Source: Perkinsela sp. pyNocScin1 (taxonomy: Eukaryota; Euglenozoa; Kinetoplastea; Prokinetoplastida; Perkinselidae). Taken from it: 64,000 bases of DNA. Below the pieces are notes generated by a model. The model was given only the letters and a program-made list of their open reading frames with translations, searched no databases and was not told the DNA's origin. Below, one piece after another: positions 28,064-38,047 of the stretch. Location: assembly GCA_964019655.1 (NCBI GenBank), contig CAXHTR010000007.1, forward strand, positions 558,001 to 622,000, read 5' to 3'. Within the stretch, counting starts at the first letter, position 1, and every line of letters begins with the position of its first letter. Position numbers and translations under genes: made by a program.

Positions 28064-28456
28064 TTCTGAAGATTGAAGAAGTACGATAAAAAGGGACAAA
28101 ATGACTGCTTTGTGTGATTACCTGCGGCTATCATCCCTGAATTCCTACGCATGTTCGTCTTGAATGAGGCCACGAGTTAGCAAGTAAGCTATTGTACATG
28201 TACATGTCTGCATAATTATATGCCTGCACAAACCCACCTAGATCACTTCTTTTTTAAAGGGCTTTTCAGCCTTCGAATAATTCCGACTGAACCTCGTTTC
28301 ACTTTGAGACTTTTCATTCGAATACAACAAGCATTCGCATAAACAAAAATAATTTTCCTTCAGGTGCTACATGGTAACCTATAAAATGAAATTGAATGCA
28401 TACAAAATTTCCACTGTCTTATGAACTTCAATGCTCTATCGCTCATCTCTTTCTGC
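28064..28456 (-). other. Intergenic, no gene seen
   Basis: About 390 AT-rich bases, including a small palindromic GTACATGTACATG near 28195. No LRR relic recognised. Confidence 0.4.
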
Positions 28457-29092
28457 TCAATATGTCACACGCTTTGCGTCCGATGCGCGTTCGAGTTGCA
28501 CTGACTTGACGTTGCAGCCCTCTATGTCGATGACCAGCGGGCCCATCGGCACTTTTCCGACGCGAACCTCCTGCACTGTGTTCTTCTCCTCCTCGATGAT
28601 AAACCGCGTCAGTGTGCGTGGAATATTCGTGATGTTCTGAATTCCAGTGATCTGATTTCCACTGACCATGAAGATGTCAAGTCCATGTGGAAGACTGCCG
28701 ATGTCAATTTTTCCGGTGAAGAGGCACGCTGTCATGCTGAAGGTTTGGAGCCCATCTGGTAGGTGGCTCACGTCCATTTCGCCGTAGAGCTTCTGCAGAA
28801 TAAAGCTCACGTGCTTGAGCGTCGAAGGGAACATCAGAAAGTCAATTGAACCGTGCAGAACGAGATCGAGGTGGTGCCAGTCGATCTCGCGGAAGCTTTG
28901 GTTCACGTAGCAGCGTACGCCGGTCCATGAGCACGCGTCCTCTGGGTCACCTCGGAGCTTGTCGCGTGCATCTTGGGGGTTGTCTGCAGTGAAGAAGAGC
29001 TCCATGCGCTGCTCTTCGGTGAGCATGTCGGGCTTCATATGGCCGAGGCGATCGATGTCAGCGCATGCAGTAAAAACACTCAGTTGGAACAT
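28457..29092 (-). CDS. Class B LRR protein
   Basis: 211 residues; ATG in TTAAAATG context. Head MFQLSVFTACADIDRLGHMKPDMLTEEQRMELFFTADN. Cap DPEDACSWTGVRCYVNQSFREIDW is fully plant-like. Repeats: GSIDFLMFPSTLKHVSF, GEMDVSHLPDGLQTFSM, CLFTGKIDIGSLPHGLDIF, NQITGIQNITNIPRTLTRFII, then EVRVGKVPMGPLVIDIEGC. The tail SVQLERASDAKRV retains the class pattern. Stands alone between long class A genes. Confidence 0.9.
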   Translation of the reverse strand: MFQLSVFTACADIDRLGHMKPDMLTEEQRMELFFTADNPQDARDKLRGDPEDACSWTGVRCYVNQSFREIDWHHLDLVLHGSIDFLMFPSTLKHVSFILQKLYGEMDVSHLPDGLQTFSMTACLFTGKIDIGSLPHGLDIFMVSGNQITGIQNITNIPRTLTRFIIEEEKNTVQEVRVGKVPMGPLVIDIEGCNVKSVQLERASDAKRVTY

Positions 29093-29620
29093 TTTAATCG
29101 AAAAGACGAAGAATTTTCGAGTGAAGTAGAGTGATCCCGGGCTTGTGACACGCTTATCTTTTTGCTTAGAAGCTTGAGTTTCATGTAGAAGACCTCAATT
29201 TCAGTTGCTAATGCCTGAAAGAGAACACAAAATTCTTTTTTTTGAGAAAAGCAATGTCTACTGCGTTCTTTCACTTTTGTTCTCTTATCATTTCATTTTG
29301 AAGGAGTAACAAGCATACGCATACTTCACTACTTTTCTCTCATTGATACGAAGATGCAAAAAAATTGCAGGTTATATTTCTTTGTCTTTTAACGTCGATT
29401 AAGATGCTACGTAAACTGAAATTTGCAGAGTTTCGAATACTTCGTAACAAACTTTTACATTATGCGCATCTCCTAATCTGCTGCAGACTTCACTCATTTC
29501 TAGTAATAAGAGATAATTGCATACCTTACTATTTCAAAAGTCCCGTGACACACACCTTACATGTGCGTTTATCAGTGTATATTATGTCGTTTTCTCTATC
29601 ACATAATTTTCATAGCCGTC
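29093..29620 (-). other. Intergenic, no gene seen
   Basis: About 530 AT-rich bases. A 90-codon frame on + (29365-29637) runs into antisense of the next gene and shows no motif. Nothing else seen. Confidence 0.4.
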
Positions 29621-30952
29621 TTATAAGTAGACCATGAGCATCCCATCTCGCCCATTCCCCTCGTACTCGTCGAGCTTGTTGCCCTTGAGATCAATTTTCT
29701 TCAATTTCATCGGGACCATTGAAAAATCGATTTGCCCTATGAAGGCATTATGCCCCGCACACAGCTCTTCCAGGCCCTTTGGGAGCTGGAGTAAATTCAC
29801 GCTCCCCGAAAATTTGTTATGGTGTATGAATAAGTTCAACAGCGGCTTAGGCAGCGAGCAGAAGTCGAATTCTCCTTCAAACTGGTTACTATCGAGAGCG
29901 AGCCACTCCATCGTTCTCGCCAGGTCACGAGTTTGAACGCTACCTTGAAATTTATTTTCACTTAGATTGAGAGTGTTGAGAGACCGTGATAGCTCACTTA
30001 AAGCAATTGATCCGCTGAGATCGCAGTCACAAAGGTCTAAGTCCACAAGATGCTTCGATAGGACACTTGCGTCGACTGTCCCGCCAAAGTGACTATCATT
30101 CACTCGAAAATGTATAAGCGCATCAGGCAGTGCGTCAAGCTTCATTTTCCCTATGAACGAGTTCCCTCCGACGACGAATGTCTCCAAAGTCTTTGGAAGA
30201 CTGTCCCAATCAACAGTCCCTTTCATCTCGTTCTCCATAGTATTTAAAAGCTTCAGATCTTTTGGACTGTTAGCAAAGTGGATATTTCCCGTTATCTTAT
30301 TCTCCGAAAAGTCTATCTGTCCGATTTCTGCATTGAGATTTGTAAGGTTCAGATCACCATGAAATTGATTCTTTGCAGCCCAAATATCCTGAAGAGGCCC
30401 TGGTAAACTCGTCAAGTCCACTGTCCCCGTAAAGGCGTTGTTTTCGATATCCAATTCTACAAGGCGAGGTGGGAGCGTCGCAAAATCGAGCTTTCCGTGC
30501 ATACGGTTAGATTTAATTAAGAAATGCTCGAGGCTCTGTGGGAGATTCGCTGTCTCGATGCTGCCCTCATAGAAATTGCCACTGACATCAAAATAAACAA
30601 TAAGTTGCGGGAGGTCTCTGCTCTCAATCTTTCCACGGAGCTTCTGCTTGATCAAAGTGAGATCTCTGATGGTATCTGGAAGAAAGCGAAAATTTACACT
30701 CCCGTTCAGTGTAGGGTCTTCTTCATCGTCAGAACCAAGCTCAAAACCTAAAATCACATCAGAGCCTGGGTCAATATTGGTTCCTGGCCAACCCTCAATG
30801 TCATAGTAGTTTCCGTGGAGGTCTTAAAAGGCGCTCTGATTCTGTACACCTGCAATGAACATTTCCATCTTGGCCTGCTGTGTGAGCAGCGACGGGTCGA
30901 GCCGACTGAGGTGCGGGTCTGCGCTTTGTATGAGAATGAACAATTGTATCAT
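29621..30952 (-). pseudogene. Class A LRR gene with one in-frame TAA
   Basis: From the ATG at 30952 the frame reads MIQLFILIQSADPHLSRLD, LLTQQAKMEMFIAGV, then at codon 43 a TAA (30824-30826), and continues in the same frame as DLHGNYYDIEGWPG through fifteen well-formed repeats (GSVNFRFLP to GQIDFSMVP) to a normal stop 444 codons from the start. In relatives the residue at this place is Gln, Lys or Arg (FQDEHG, FKDADG), so a single C-to-T or A-to-T change explains it. Nothing else is damaged. It could be a very young pseudogene, a sequencing error, an allelic variant or a readthrough stop; downstream ATG initiation would lose the signal. Confidence 0.85.
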
Positions 30953-31087
30953 TTTCTAAGGATTACTTGTACTTTGAGACACAATACAGTACAAAGAGTG
31001 AATCTTACGTAAGAGGCATCAGGACATCAAATTCGATCTAAAAATTCCCAATCTTATTCACAATGCCGACGAAGCAGTCATTAGATT

Positions 31088-31943
31088 TTATTCCTTTTTA
31101 ATTAGCACAATGCCAGCGTTCCCAGATAAGCCCGTGCCCAAGCCCGTACTCGGCTGACCAAACGCGCTCGGCCGCTCGAAAACTTCAACCTCGACGCCGT
31201 CTCGGACCTGGCGCAGGTCGAGCTCCCCCGAAAAATCGTTGCCGAACAGCTCGATTTTGGTGAGTCTCGCAGGTAACTTCGACACGTCGAGACTACCCGA
31301 AAGCTTGTTGTACGCGAGGTTGAGGCTAAGCAAGCGCTCTGGCAGCTTTGTCAGGCACACGCTCCCCGTAAAACGATTGTTGTACAAATTCAGAAATTTG
31401 AGACTGTGGCAGCTTTTCGAGGTTGATGCCCCCTGTCACCTTATTCGTGCACACATAGAACAAACCAAGTGCTGGGGGTAGCTCAGTCAAGTCCACAGTG
31501 CCCTCGAGGTTGCTGGCATTTACTTGGAGTGTACTGACAGAAGCAGGCAGCCCGGAAAAGTCGAATGTCCCACTGATTTGCGAGTTTCTGATCACACAGA
31601 TCTCAAGATCAGGTGGCAGCGTTGCTGCGCAAAACGTCCCAAGCAGTGTCCATTCTTGAATGTTGAGTTCAACAAGGCCACGTGGGAGGAACTGTGTCTC
31701 AAAGGTTCCAGCGGAGTAGCTTTGTGTCAGATATAAGCGATTTACTCGCAGATCGGAATCGCACATCACGCCAGGCATAGCGCACACATCCCGAAAGTCG
31801 CCATTTTCGTCCCGAAATGCCTGCTGCGACTTGAGGTGAAAGCCGCCGATGAGGAGCTCCATCATAGTCTGCTCATCCAGTGAAGCGGTGTCGACGCGGC
31901 CGACGTGCGAGTCGATAGCGATAACGACATGAAGCATTCGCAT
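31088..31943 (-). pseudogene. Class A LRR gene with one frameshift
   Basis: The first part (from 31943) reads MRMLHVVIAIDSHVGRVDTASL, MMELLIGGF, cap FRDVCAMPGVMCDSDLRVNRL (Trp replaced by Met) and repeats GTFETQFLP to GGINLEKLP. Near 31400-31412, inside LPxSLKFLNLYNN, two bases appear to be missing; in the next frame the protein resumes exactly at LKFLNLYNNRFTGSVCLTKLP and goes on through GSLDVSKLP and GELDLRQV to a stop at 31088. One lesion in an otherwise intact gene: recent inactivation or a base-calling error. About 250 residues if joined conceptually. Confidence 0.85.
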
Positions 31944-32078
31944 TTAGAAGATGAGGTAAGAATGATGAAGATTGTATGAATGCGGAGTCTACGATGGTGC
32001 GAATTTTACCTGAGGAACTGCGAATCTTTTGATTATGATAAACATTTCTCACGTACTGCCCCTCTTGACTATTCACCC

Positions 32079-33035
32079 CTAAACCCGAAAATGACACCGA
32101 GTCACAACTCTCGCAGTAAAACCCGGATTGCCCTCGAGGACCACATCAAGAACCTTCTCTTCGTTCACGACAGAAGTCCCTGAGAAACGGTTATGGGAAG
32201 CATTGAGCCTCATCAGCATCTCGGGCGGGTGACTCAAGTCAAAGCCCCCCTCGAGCGCGTTATTGTTTATGATCAGATAATTGAGATCCCGCGGGAGAAA
32301 ATTGAAGCTGTCCACTGTGCCAGACAGCTCATTGAAGCTCACATCGATGGAAACCAGCGAGTCAATCAGATCTTTGAGGTGTAAACTCCCCGTAAAGTGG
32401 TTATTGTTGGCCGCAAAGTACTCAAGATTCACGGAAATTTCTTGGAGCGGGAGGGACCCAGACAGCACATTGTGCCCAAGGGAGATATCGACGAGGGCCT
32501 GTGGCAGAGCGGCGAGGCTGATCCCTCCACTCATTTTGCTTCGCTCGACACTCAATTTGGCCATTTTCTTTGGCAATCCGGTTAAATCGAGAGCACCGCT
32601 GAGCGCAGTGCTGTAAGTTTGGAGTTCGATGATATTCGCAGGTAACCCGCGCAGATTGAGCGACCCGATCAAATTTACGCCAATCGCATAGAATTTCTCA
32701 AGGGATTCTGGCAGTAATTCTGCATCGATTGACCCTAAAACTGCGTCCTCCATGTGCATATTTAAAATCTTCACTGTATGTGGGAGAGCTTGCATATTGA
32801 GGCTCTCGAGCACCGTGTCGTAAAGCGTGATTCCAGACACAGACCCGTCTGGGGTGCATTGCACAAAGTCCCATTCGCAGGTCGGGATAAACGCGCCGTC
32901 GTCCTCTTGGTACCACAGCTGCACACCCAGAGGGAAGTCGGCAATGAAGATTTCCATGCGCTGCTGATCGCTGAGGGAGTCAAGTGTACATCGCCCGAGC
33001 ATATCGTCGGCAGTGTGAAGGAGAAGATAGGACAT
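32079..33035 (-). CDS. Class A LRR protein
   Basis: 318 residues from MSYLLLHTADDMLGRCTLD; the first ATG of the frame at 33119 would add 28 residues and move the hydrophobic segment inward, so it was not used. LSDQQRMEIFIADF helix. Cap FIPTCEWDFVQCTPDGSVSGITL keeps Cys, Trp, Cys. About ten repeats from LNMQALPHTV to GTSVVNEE; GGISLAALP, GALDLTGLP and GSLNLRGLP are typical, while GSLPLQEISVNL and GTVDSFNFLPRDL vary. Ends FTARVVTRCHFRV without an anchor. Confidence 0.9.
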   Translation of the reverse strand: MSYLLLHTADDMLGRCTLDSLSDQQRMEIFIADFPLGVQLWYQEDDGAFIPTCEWDFVQCTPDGSVSGITLYDTVLESLNMQALPHTVKILNMHMEDAVLGSIDAELLPESLEKFYAIGVNLIGSLNLRGLPANIIELQTYSTALSGALDLTGLPKKMAKLSVERSKMSGGISLAALPQALVDISLGHNVLSGSLPLQEISVNLEYFAANNNHFTGSLHLKDLIDSLVSIDVSFNELSGTVDSFNFLPRDLNYLIINNNALEGGFDLSHPPEMLMRLNASHNRFSGTSVVNEEKVLDVVLEGNPGFTARVVTRCHFRV

Positions 33036-33278
33036 TAAGATATTTTCAATAAAGCGAAAGAATTCGGTAAATGTAGGCAATGTATGAATGGTGAATGGCC
33101 AGGATATGGCACAACACATTTCTCATTAGTTGAGAAACATCTCATCGCACATCTATCTTAAAATGGTCATCTCAAGTGACTCACACACTGCTTGACACTC
33201 ATAGCAAAAATATCTGCATGAAGGCTTACTGATGAGTATTTTTTGTCCTATACGCAAAAACTTATAATTCCGATGTAT

Positions 33279-35945
33279 TTACTTGTACACAGTCAAAATT
33301 CGCTGCAAGTCTTCAACATGTGCTCTTCCTATTTCAGCTGCTCCTATGGCCTTGGTAATGGCCTCAATGAGTCGCTGCAGCTCTTCTACTCTTCCAGGAA
33401 ACCGAAACTGCACACACTTTGAAGCTTCCGTCCCCTCATGAAAAATATGGAAGGATGGGCCGATGAAGGGCTTCTCTTCCCAGGCCCACGTTATGTAGTC
33501 TTTGACGATCTGAAGAGCATTTGCGACGTCTTGCATCGATAGCGCTCTCAGCACAGCTGCTTTTAGTACCCGAAAGCGAGATGGTGGGTGAATTGAGACC
33601 GGCACGACTTTGCACCACCGTATCGCTTCTTCATGGGCTTTATCTTTGCCCTGATGTATAGTAGGAGGTGATGAACCATCTCTTCCACTGGAGCGAAAGA
33701 CTATTTCCATCACTTTCTTGATGTCTTCAGCTGTTTCACAAGCACTTTGCAGCATGAATTCTGCACAGAGTGGTGCATTCATGAGTGATTCGCTATTGAA
33801 GCCGCAAGTGCTGACTGGAATAGCATCCAAGATATCACTTTGACCCTTTTGGTTTCCTTTTGACACCAAAAATGCAATGTTCTCACTTAATTTTCTAGAA
33901 GTCGGCCTTGCTGACGCTAACAGTGACCTCTTTGGCTGATGGCGACTCACACTCTCAAAATGCTTCCAGAGCGCACTCTTTTGCTTTGTGATGTGCAATA
34001 TTTTCAAAATGAGTGCATTTCCAGAGTCCCCCAGGGCACGCTGCGCATTCTTCAGGATCGCATGCTCCTGCGTCAGCTTGCTGAGCTTCTTAAGCGCAAA
34101 GGCTGGGCGCTTGATCTGAAGGCACGTCAGTAAGTAAACCTTGAAGATATCCATTGTTGTCTGCTGATACGTCTCTGCGTGCTTTTCGCTCAGTATTCCA
34201 GCTTGTGCCATCTTGAGACTTTCCATCAAGAGCTTTGTGTAAAAGCTATGTAGGGCATGCACATTTTCGGCGTGTGCAAGAAAGTGTGCAACTGACTGAA
34301 GTCCGGTGATGCAAGCGCTGTTCTTCAATGCACTTTCTGTTGTACTGAAAACACCGCAATGGGGCGCCAGAACACACTCACCAAGCCAGTCAGTCCACTG
34401 AGGAAGGAATTGCGCAAAGTTGAGCATTTCACCGGAAATCGGTGCAAGCGACAGAAACGGGGCTATGAGTGCCATAGCCGAAAGGTCATGTGCATTCATC
34501 TTGTAATTCGGGGCGAGTGCATACGCTTCGTCTTTTACACCAGCGTTAAACAGTGCAAATATGTCAAACCCAGCAGTTTTGTGCATCGACTTGGAAAACA
34601 GTTGGATACATCGCTGCACCAATCGCTCTGGCATGTGAAAGTCAAATTTTTCAGCTTCTTTTTCCGCTGCTAAAACTGGCATGAGCCACTCGCTGTGCAT
34701 ACGCGAAAAATGCTGCAGGTGCTTCTGTGCGTCAGCCCAGCTCATACATGCGTCGATGATATCCCAGTACACTTCATAAACAGTGTGGATATGCAGTAAA
34801 GCTATACGTTGCTGTTTCGACTGCACTGCCCTTTCATCGCTGACGTGTGACGCACCGAGCGAGTGTTCTGGGAAAGTCCCTTTAAAAAAGTGGTCTGTGG
34901 GTTCTGGTTCTACTTGAACACCGATAGAGGGAAATATTTGCACCGGACGCTGCTTTGGTGCGCTTGGCGATGCAAATGGATTGTTCAGGTTAACACTGAA
35001 ATCACGCCTCGCAGGCAATGGATTTTCTTTTGGAATCGAAGATTTGACTCGATTTTCTACAGAATCTTCAAAAATGCTTTTTGGCTTCACTTCTTTTCCC
35101 TTCCAACGCACTTCTGTGCCGTCGATGACTTCGAAGAGCGTGCGATGCAGGTTGACAATGTAAAGAATATAGTCAAGGTTACATTTTGATGAGTTCTTTG
35201 CAGAGAGGCACGCTGCAAGGCTTTCAAAAGATGATCGCTTTCCAGGCTGTGTGCACAAGTAATTCAGAAGAGAAACGAAGTCTCGACAGATGTCAGCCCA
35301 TTTTTTCAAGGATGTATGCGGATAAGTCTGTGCATTCCCCAAAGTTTCTTTATTTTGTGAATCTTGACTTTCATCCATTGTCTCTACCCCTTGGACCTTC
35401 ACGGACTTCCGGGCATCGTATGTCGCGACGTCCTCGTGTGTCCACGGGCAGCTATCCCGATTCGGACAGCGCCCAGTCGTCAAAAAATTCAGGCAGAGCT
35501 CAGCAGGTAGTTTGCGGTACGGGCACTGTATTCCGGCAGACGCGTTCTCACAGATGCCACCAGGCGACTGCAGGAGACACGGGTGGACTTTGGCGGAAGT
35601 CGAGGAAGCATTAATCTGGCTTTGGGCCATGAGTGTTTTCTCCTTCAACGTTCGATGCGGCTTTCGGAATAAATTTCGGTACATCGCGTGCCTGTGGAGG
35701 GGTCTATTTTCATGGCTTCCTTGATTGCTTCGCTCTATGCGGCTGTGGTGCTGGGATAGCTGCTGTTTGAGGTCAGCGAATGAGATGGACTTACTTTGAG
35801 ACTCTTTTGAAGATGAAGGCCGGTCTTTTTGCTGACCAGGCCATTTCGCACTCATATGACCCATATTCTGTGCGTTATGTTGTTGGCGACGATGCAATGC
35901 AGATCTATGCGCCCCTCTATGCAGTGATCGGAAGCTTCTTTGCAT
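33279..35945 (-). CDS. CCCH zinc-finger protein, 888 residues
   Basis: Largest gene in the window and not an LRR protein. Residues 151-170 are a perfect CCCH finger: Cys151-x8-Cys160-x5-Cys166-x3-His170 (CLNFLTTGRCPNRDSCPWTH). Another Cys cluster just before it (Cys123, Cys132, Cys141) may form part of a second, irregular finger. CCCH fingers usually bind single-stranded RNA; in kinetoplastids such proteins are common post-transcriptional regulators. The N-terminal 120 residues are basic and low-complexity (His, Arg, Ser, Gln rich). The rest (about 200-888) looks helical and without recognised motif, possibly helical repeats. Start at the first ATG; an ATG 27 or 30 codons later is possible. 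Codon use is not GC-biased. Domain certain, RNA target unknown. Confidence 0.88.
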   Translation of the reverse strand: MQRSFRSLHRGAHRSALHRRQQHNAQNMGHMSAKWPGQQKDRPSSSKESQSKSISFADLKQQLSQHHSRIERSNQGSHENRPLHRHAMYRNLFRKPHRTLKEKTLMAQSQINASSTSAKVHPCLLQSPGGICENASAGIQCPYRKLPAELCLNFLTTGRCPNRDSCPWTHEDVATYDARKSVKVQGVETMDESQDSQNKETLGNAQTYPHTSLKKWADICRDFVSLLNYLCTQPGKRSSFESLAACLSAKNSSKCNLDYILYIVNLHRTLFEVIDGTEVRWKGKEVKPKSIFEDSVENRVKSSIPKENPLPARRDFSVNLNNPFASPSAPKQRPVQIFPSIGVQVEPEPTDHFFKGTFPEHSLGASHVSDERAVQSKQQRIALLHIHTVYEVYWDIIDACMSWADAQKHLQHFSRMHSEWLMPVLAAEKEAEKFDFHMPERLVQRCIQLFSKSMHKTAGFDIFALFNAGVKDEAYALAPNYKMNAHDLSAMALIAPFLSLAPISGEMLNFAQFLPQWTDWLGECVLAPHCGVFSTTESALKNSACITGLQSVAHFLAHAENVHALHSFYTKLLMESLKMAQAGILSEKHAETYQQTTMDIFKVYLLTCLQIKRPAFALKKLSKLTQEHAILKNAQRALGDSGNALILKILHITKQKSALWKHFESVSRHQPKRSLLASARPTSRKLSENIAFLVSKGNQKGQSDILDAIPVSTCGFNSESLMNAPLCAEFMLQSACETAEDIKKVMEIVFRSSGRDGSSPPTIHQGKDKAHEEAIRWCKVVPVSIHPPSRFRVLKAAVLRALSMQDVANALQIVKDYITWAWEEKPFIGPSFHIFHEGTEASKCVQFRFPGRVEELQRLIEAITKAIGAAEIGRAHVEDLQRILTVYK

Positions 35946-36065
35946 TACAAGATGCTAATTCCAGGTTTCATTTTGAGATACTTTTGACCAGAATGCATTT
36001 TATAACGAGTAACGCAATGATACCTCTGCAATGAATCATATTCTTACACCTTTATTCTCAATTAT

Positions 36066-36746
36066 TCATGCCGCATCATCCTCATCATCAGAATCGCTCA
36101 TACCATCAAACGTATCCTGACGGAGAATAACACGCGCAATGTCTTCAGTATTCTCACAGATGACCTCATCAATGCCGCACTGAGTGAGATCGATGGTCAG
36201 GCTATTGCGCGGCATCGCTTCGATGCAAATGGAACGCTGTGTGACATTTCGCTCATTGATGTCCAAGAAGCACAAAGATGGCGGAATGTTGCAGATGCTC
36301 GATATTTCGGTAATTCTATTCGAAACGCATTGAAAGCTCACCATCTTCGGCGGAAGATCTTCCAAGTAAAGCGTCCCAGTAAATTTACACTCTTGGAGAC
36401 AGAGGGAGACCATCGTGCGAGGGAGCGCACTCGTGTCGACCTCTCCGCGGAGGTTCTGCTCATACATGTTCATAGCAATGAGGTCACTAGGAATGCGCTG
36501 AAAGTTGATAGAGCCAGTCAGCTCAATACTTGCAGAGTGCCAATCGATGGAATAGATGGCGCCACTGTCTTTATGGCAGCTGACGCCAGTCCAAGTGCAC
36601 GAATCATCTTCGTCCCCGCCGAAACTACTGTGTGCTAGTTCGAAGTCGTCTGGCGTCAGGAAAAGTTCCATGCGCTGATGGTCTGTGAGCATAGATGCAT
36701 CAACGCGGGCCGCGTGGTCGAGGTCAGCTGTGAGCATCCAGAGCAT
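36066..36746 (-). CDS. Class B LRR protein
   Basis: 226 residues. Head only MLWMLTAD, then LDHAARVDASMLTDHQRMELFLTPDDFELA, and FGGDEDDSCTWTGVSCHKDSGAIYSIDW as cap. Repeats: GSINFQRIPSDLIAMNM, GEVDTSALPRTMVSLCL, CKFTGTLYLEDLPPKMVSF, NRITEISSICNIPPSLCFLDI, then IEAMPRNSLTIDLTQCGI. Unique acidic C-terminus, SDSDDEDDAA, longer than in the other class B proteins. Lies 120 bases from the zinc-finger gene start. Confidence 0.9.
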   Translation of the reverse strand: MLWMLTADLDHAARVDASMLTDHQRMELFLTPDDFELAHSSFGGDEDDSCTWTGVSCHKDSGAIYSIDWHSASIELTGSINFQRIPSDLIAMNMYEQNLRGEVDTSALPRTMVSLCLQECKFTGTLYLEDLPPKMVSFQCVSNRITEISSICNIPPSLCFLDINERNVTQRSICIEAMPRNSLTIDLTQCGIDEVICENTEDIARVILRQDTFDGMSDSDDEDDAA

Positions 36747-36851
36747 TTCTACAGATGTCAAAGAGAGAGCTGCTGAAGGTACAAACGATGGAAATATTCA
36801 ATATGAACTCTGGACGCATCTTTGAAATATCCTTATGATTATTGATAACGG

Positions 36852-37943
36852 TTATGGAGCTGGCGGCAGTGCCGTTGTTTTCGGGCGCGCTTCTTCAACA
36901 TCAACGTGAAGCGCATAATTTTCTGTTGGGAGAATAAACGCTTCAAACGCGTTTCTACCCACGAACAGGCTTTGCAGTCGCATCGGGACAGCTGAAACGT
37001 CAAGTTTCCCCTCAAGGGCGTTGTCTCGTAGGTCCAATGATCTGAGGTATTCTGGAAGACTCGATAAGTCCAAACTACCTGAAAATTTGTTCTTGCTCAG
37101 GCTCAAGTGATCGAAAGTGAACGGCAAAGCCGTCAGGTCGACGCTGCCAACAAAACGGTTGTCGTCGAGCTTCATCGTTCGCATGCCCCTCGGGATCTCT
37201 CGCCATGAAATTGTGCCGTCAAAGAGGTTCTCTTGCAGTAAAAGCATGAACAAGTTGGGCCCGAGCGCACCCATCACGACGCTACCGCACAGGCGATTGC
37301 GAGACACGGATAGTTCGCTGAGACCTGACGACGATAGCCCTTGCCAATCAATCGGGCCCTGGAGCTTGTTTTCGGAGGCAATCAGCTCACTAATTGTCAC
37401 TGGAAGCGAATGTAGCGAAAAATCGCCCGAAAATTCGTTCAGTGTGATATTGAGGTGCCGAAGCTTTGGTGGCAGCTGGGTGAAGTCAGCTTGAATGCAA
37501 AATCGATTGGCTTGGAGCTCCAGGCGCACGAGCGCCTCTGGAAATCCGCTGAAGTCTAAGGGCCCATGAAAATTATTCGCAGTGAGGATCATTCCGGCGA
37601 TTGTGCGAGGGAGCAGCGCTGTCGTCATTGTCCCTTGCAAACCCTCGTTCGCGACGATTTCCATGCCCTGGAGCTTTCTCGGGAGGAAATCAAAGCTCAG
37701 CGTTCCATCGAGCCCGACGAACGGCCAGGTGATCTCTGCGACGTTTCCTTCGCTGTCGAGTGTGATGCCACACCACTCTTCCTTGTCGAGAAAGGCACCA
37801 TCACTGTCTTTGAAGCGCGCGAGAGCATCTTCTGATAAATTCTGGACAGTGATCTCGAGGAGTGCTTGGTCGGTGAGCACGCTGGCGTCAACGCGAGAAA
37901 GCCCATCGTCAGCCGCGAGGGAGAGCATGAAAGGCATTGCCAT
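36852..37943 (-). CDS. Class A LRR protein
   Basis: 363 residues. Three Met in the head (MAMPFMLSLAADDGLSRVD); the first was used. LTDQALLEITVQNL as in the 7211 gene, its closest relative by head sequence. Cap FLDKEEWCGITLDSEGNVAEITW: Cys moved to after the Trp. Eleven repeats from GTLSFDFLP to GKLDVSAVP; one lacks the Gly turn (CIQADFTQLP). GPIDWQGLSSSGL has an extra residue. Polar Pro-rich tail (TTALPPAP). Dense in Phe at the F-S/F-C/F-D turn positions, as expected for plant-like LRR. Confidence 0.92.
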   Translation of the reverse strand: MAMPFMLSLAADDGLSRVDASVLTDQALLEITVQNLSEDALARFKDSDGAFLDKEEWCGITLDSEGNVAEITWPFVGLDGTLSFDFLPRKLQGMEIVANEGLQGTMTTALLPRTIAGMILTANNFHGPLDFSGFPEALVRLELQANRFCIQADFTQLPPKLRHLNITLNEFSGDFSLHSLPVTISELIASENKLQGPIDWQGLSSSGLSELSVSRNRLCGSVVMGALGPNLFMLLLQENLFDGTISWREIPRGMRTMKLDDNRFVGSVDLTALPFTFDHLSLSKNKFSGSLDLSSLPEYLRSLDLRDNALEGKLDVSAVPMRLQSLFVGRNAFEAFILPTENYALHVDVEEARPKTTALPPAP

Positions 37944-38047
37944 GTTATTCTATCAATATGATCAAAATCGAAGCGAATTTTTTATCCCAGGGGACAGGGA
38001 TTTCAAAAAGAAAAATAGCCAAAAGTCTGAGACAGAAAGCCTTTTGC

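Noticed and set aside
28190-28206. GTACATGTACATG palindrome
   Set aside because: Too short and without a partner or context to be called a regulatory site.
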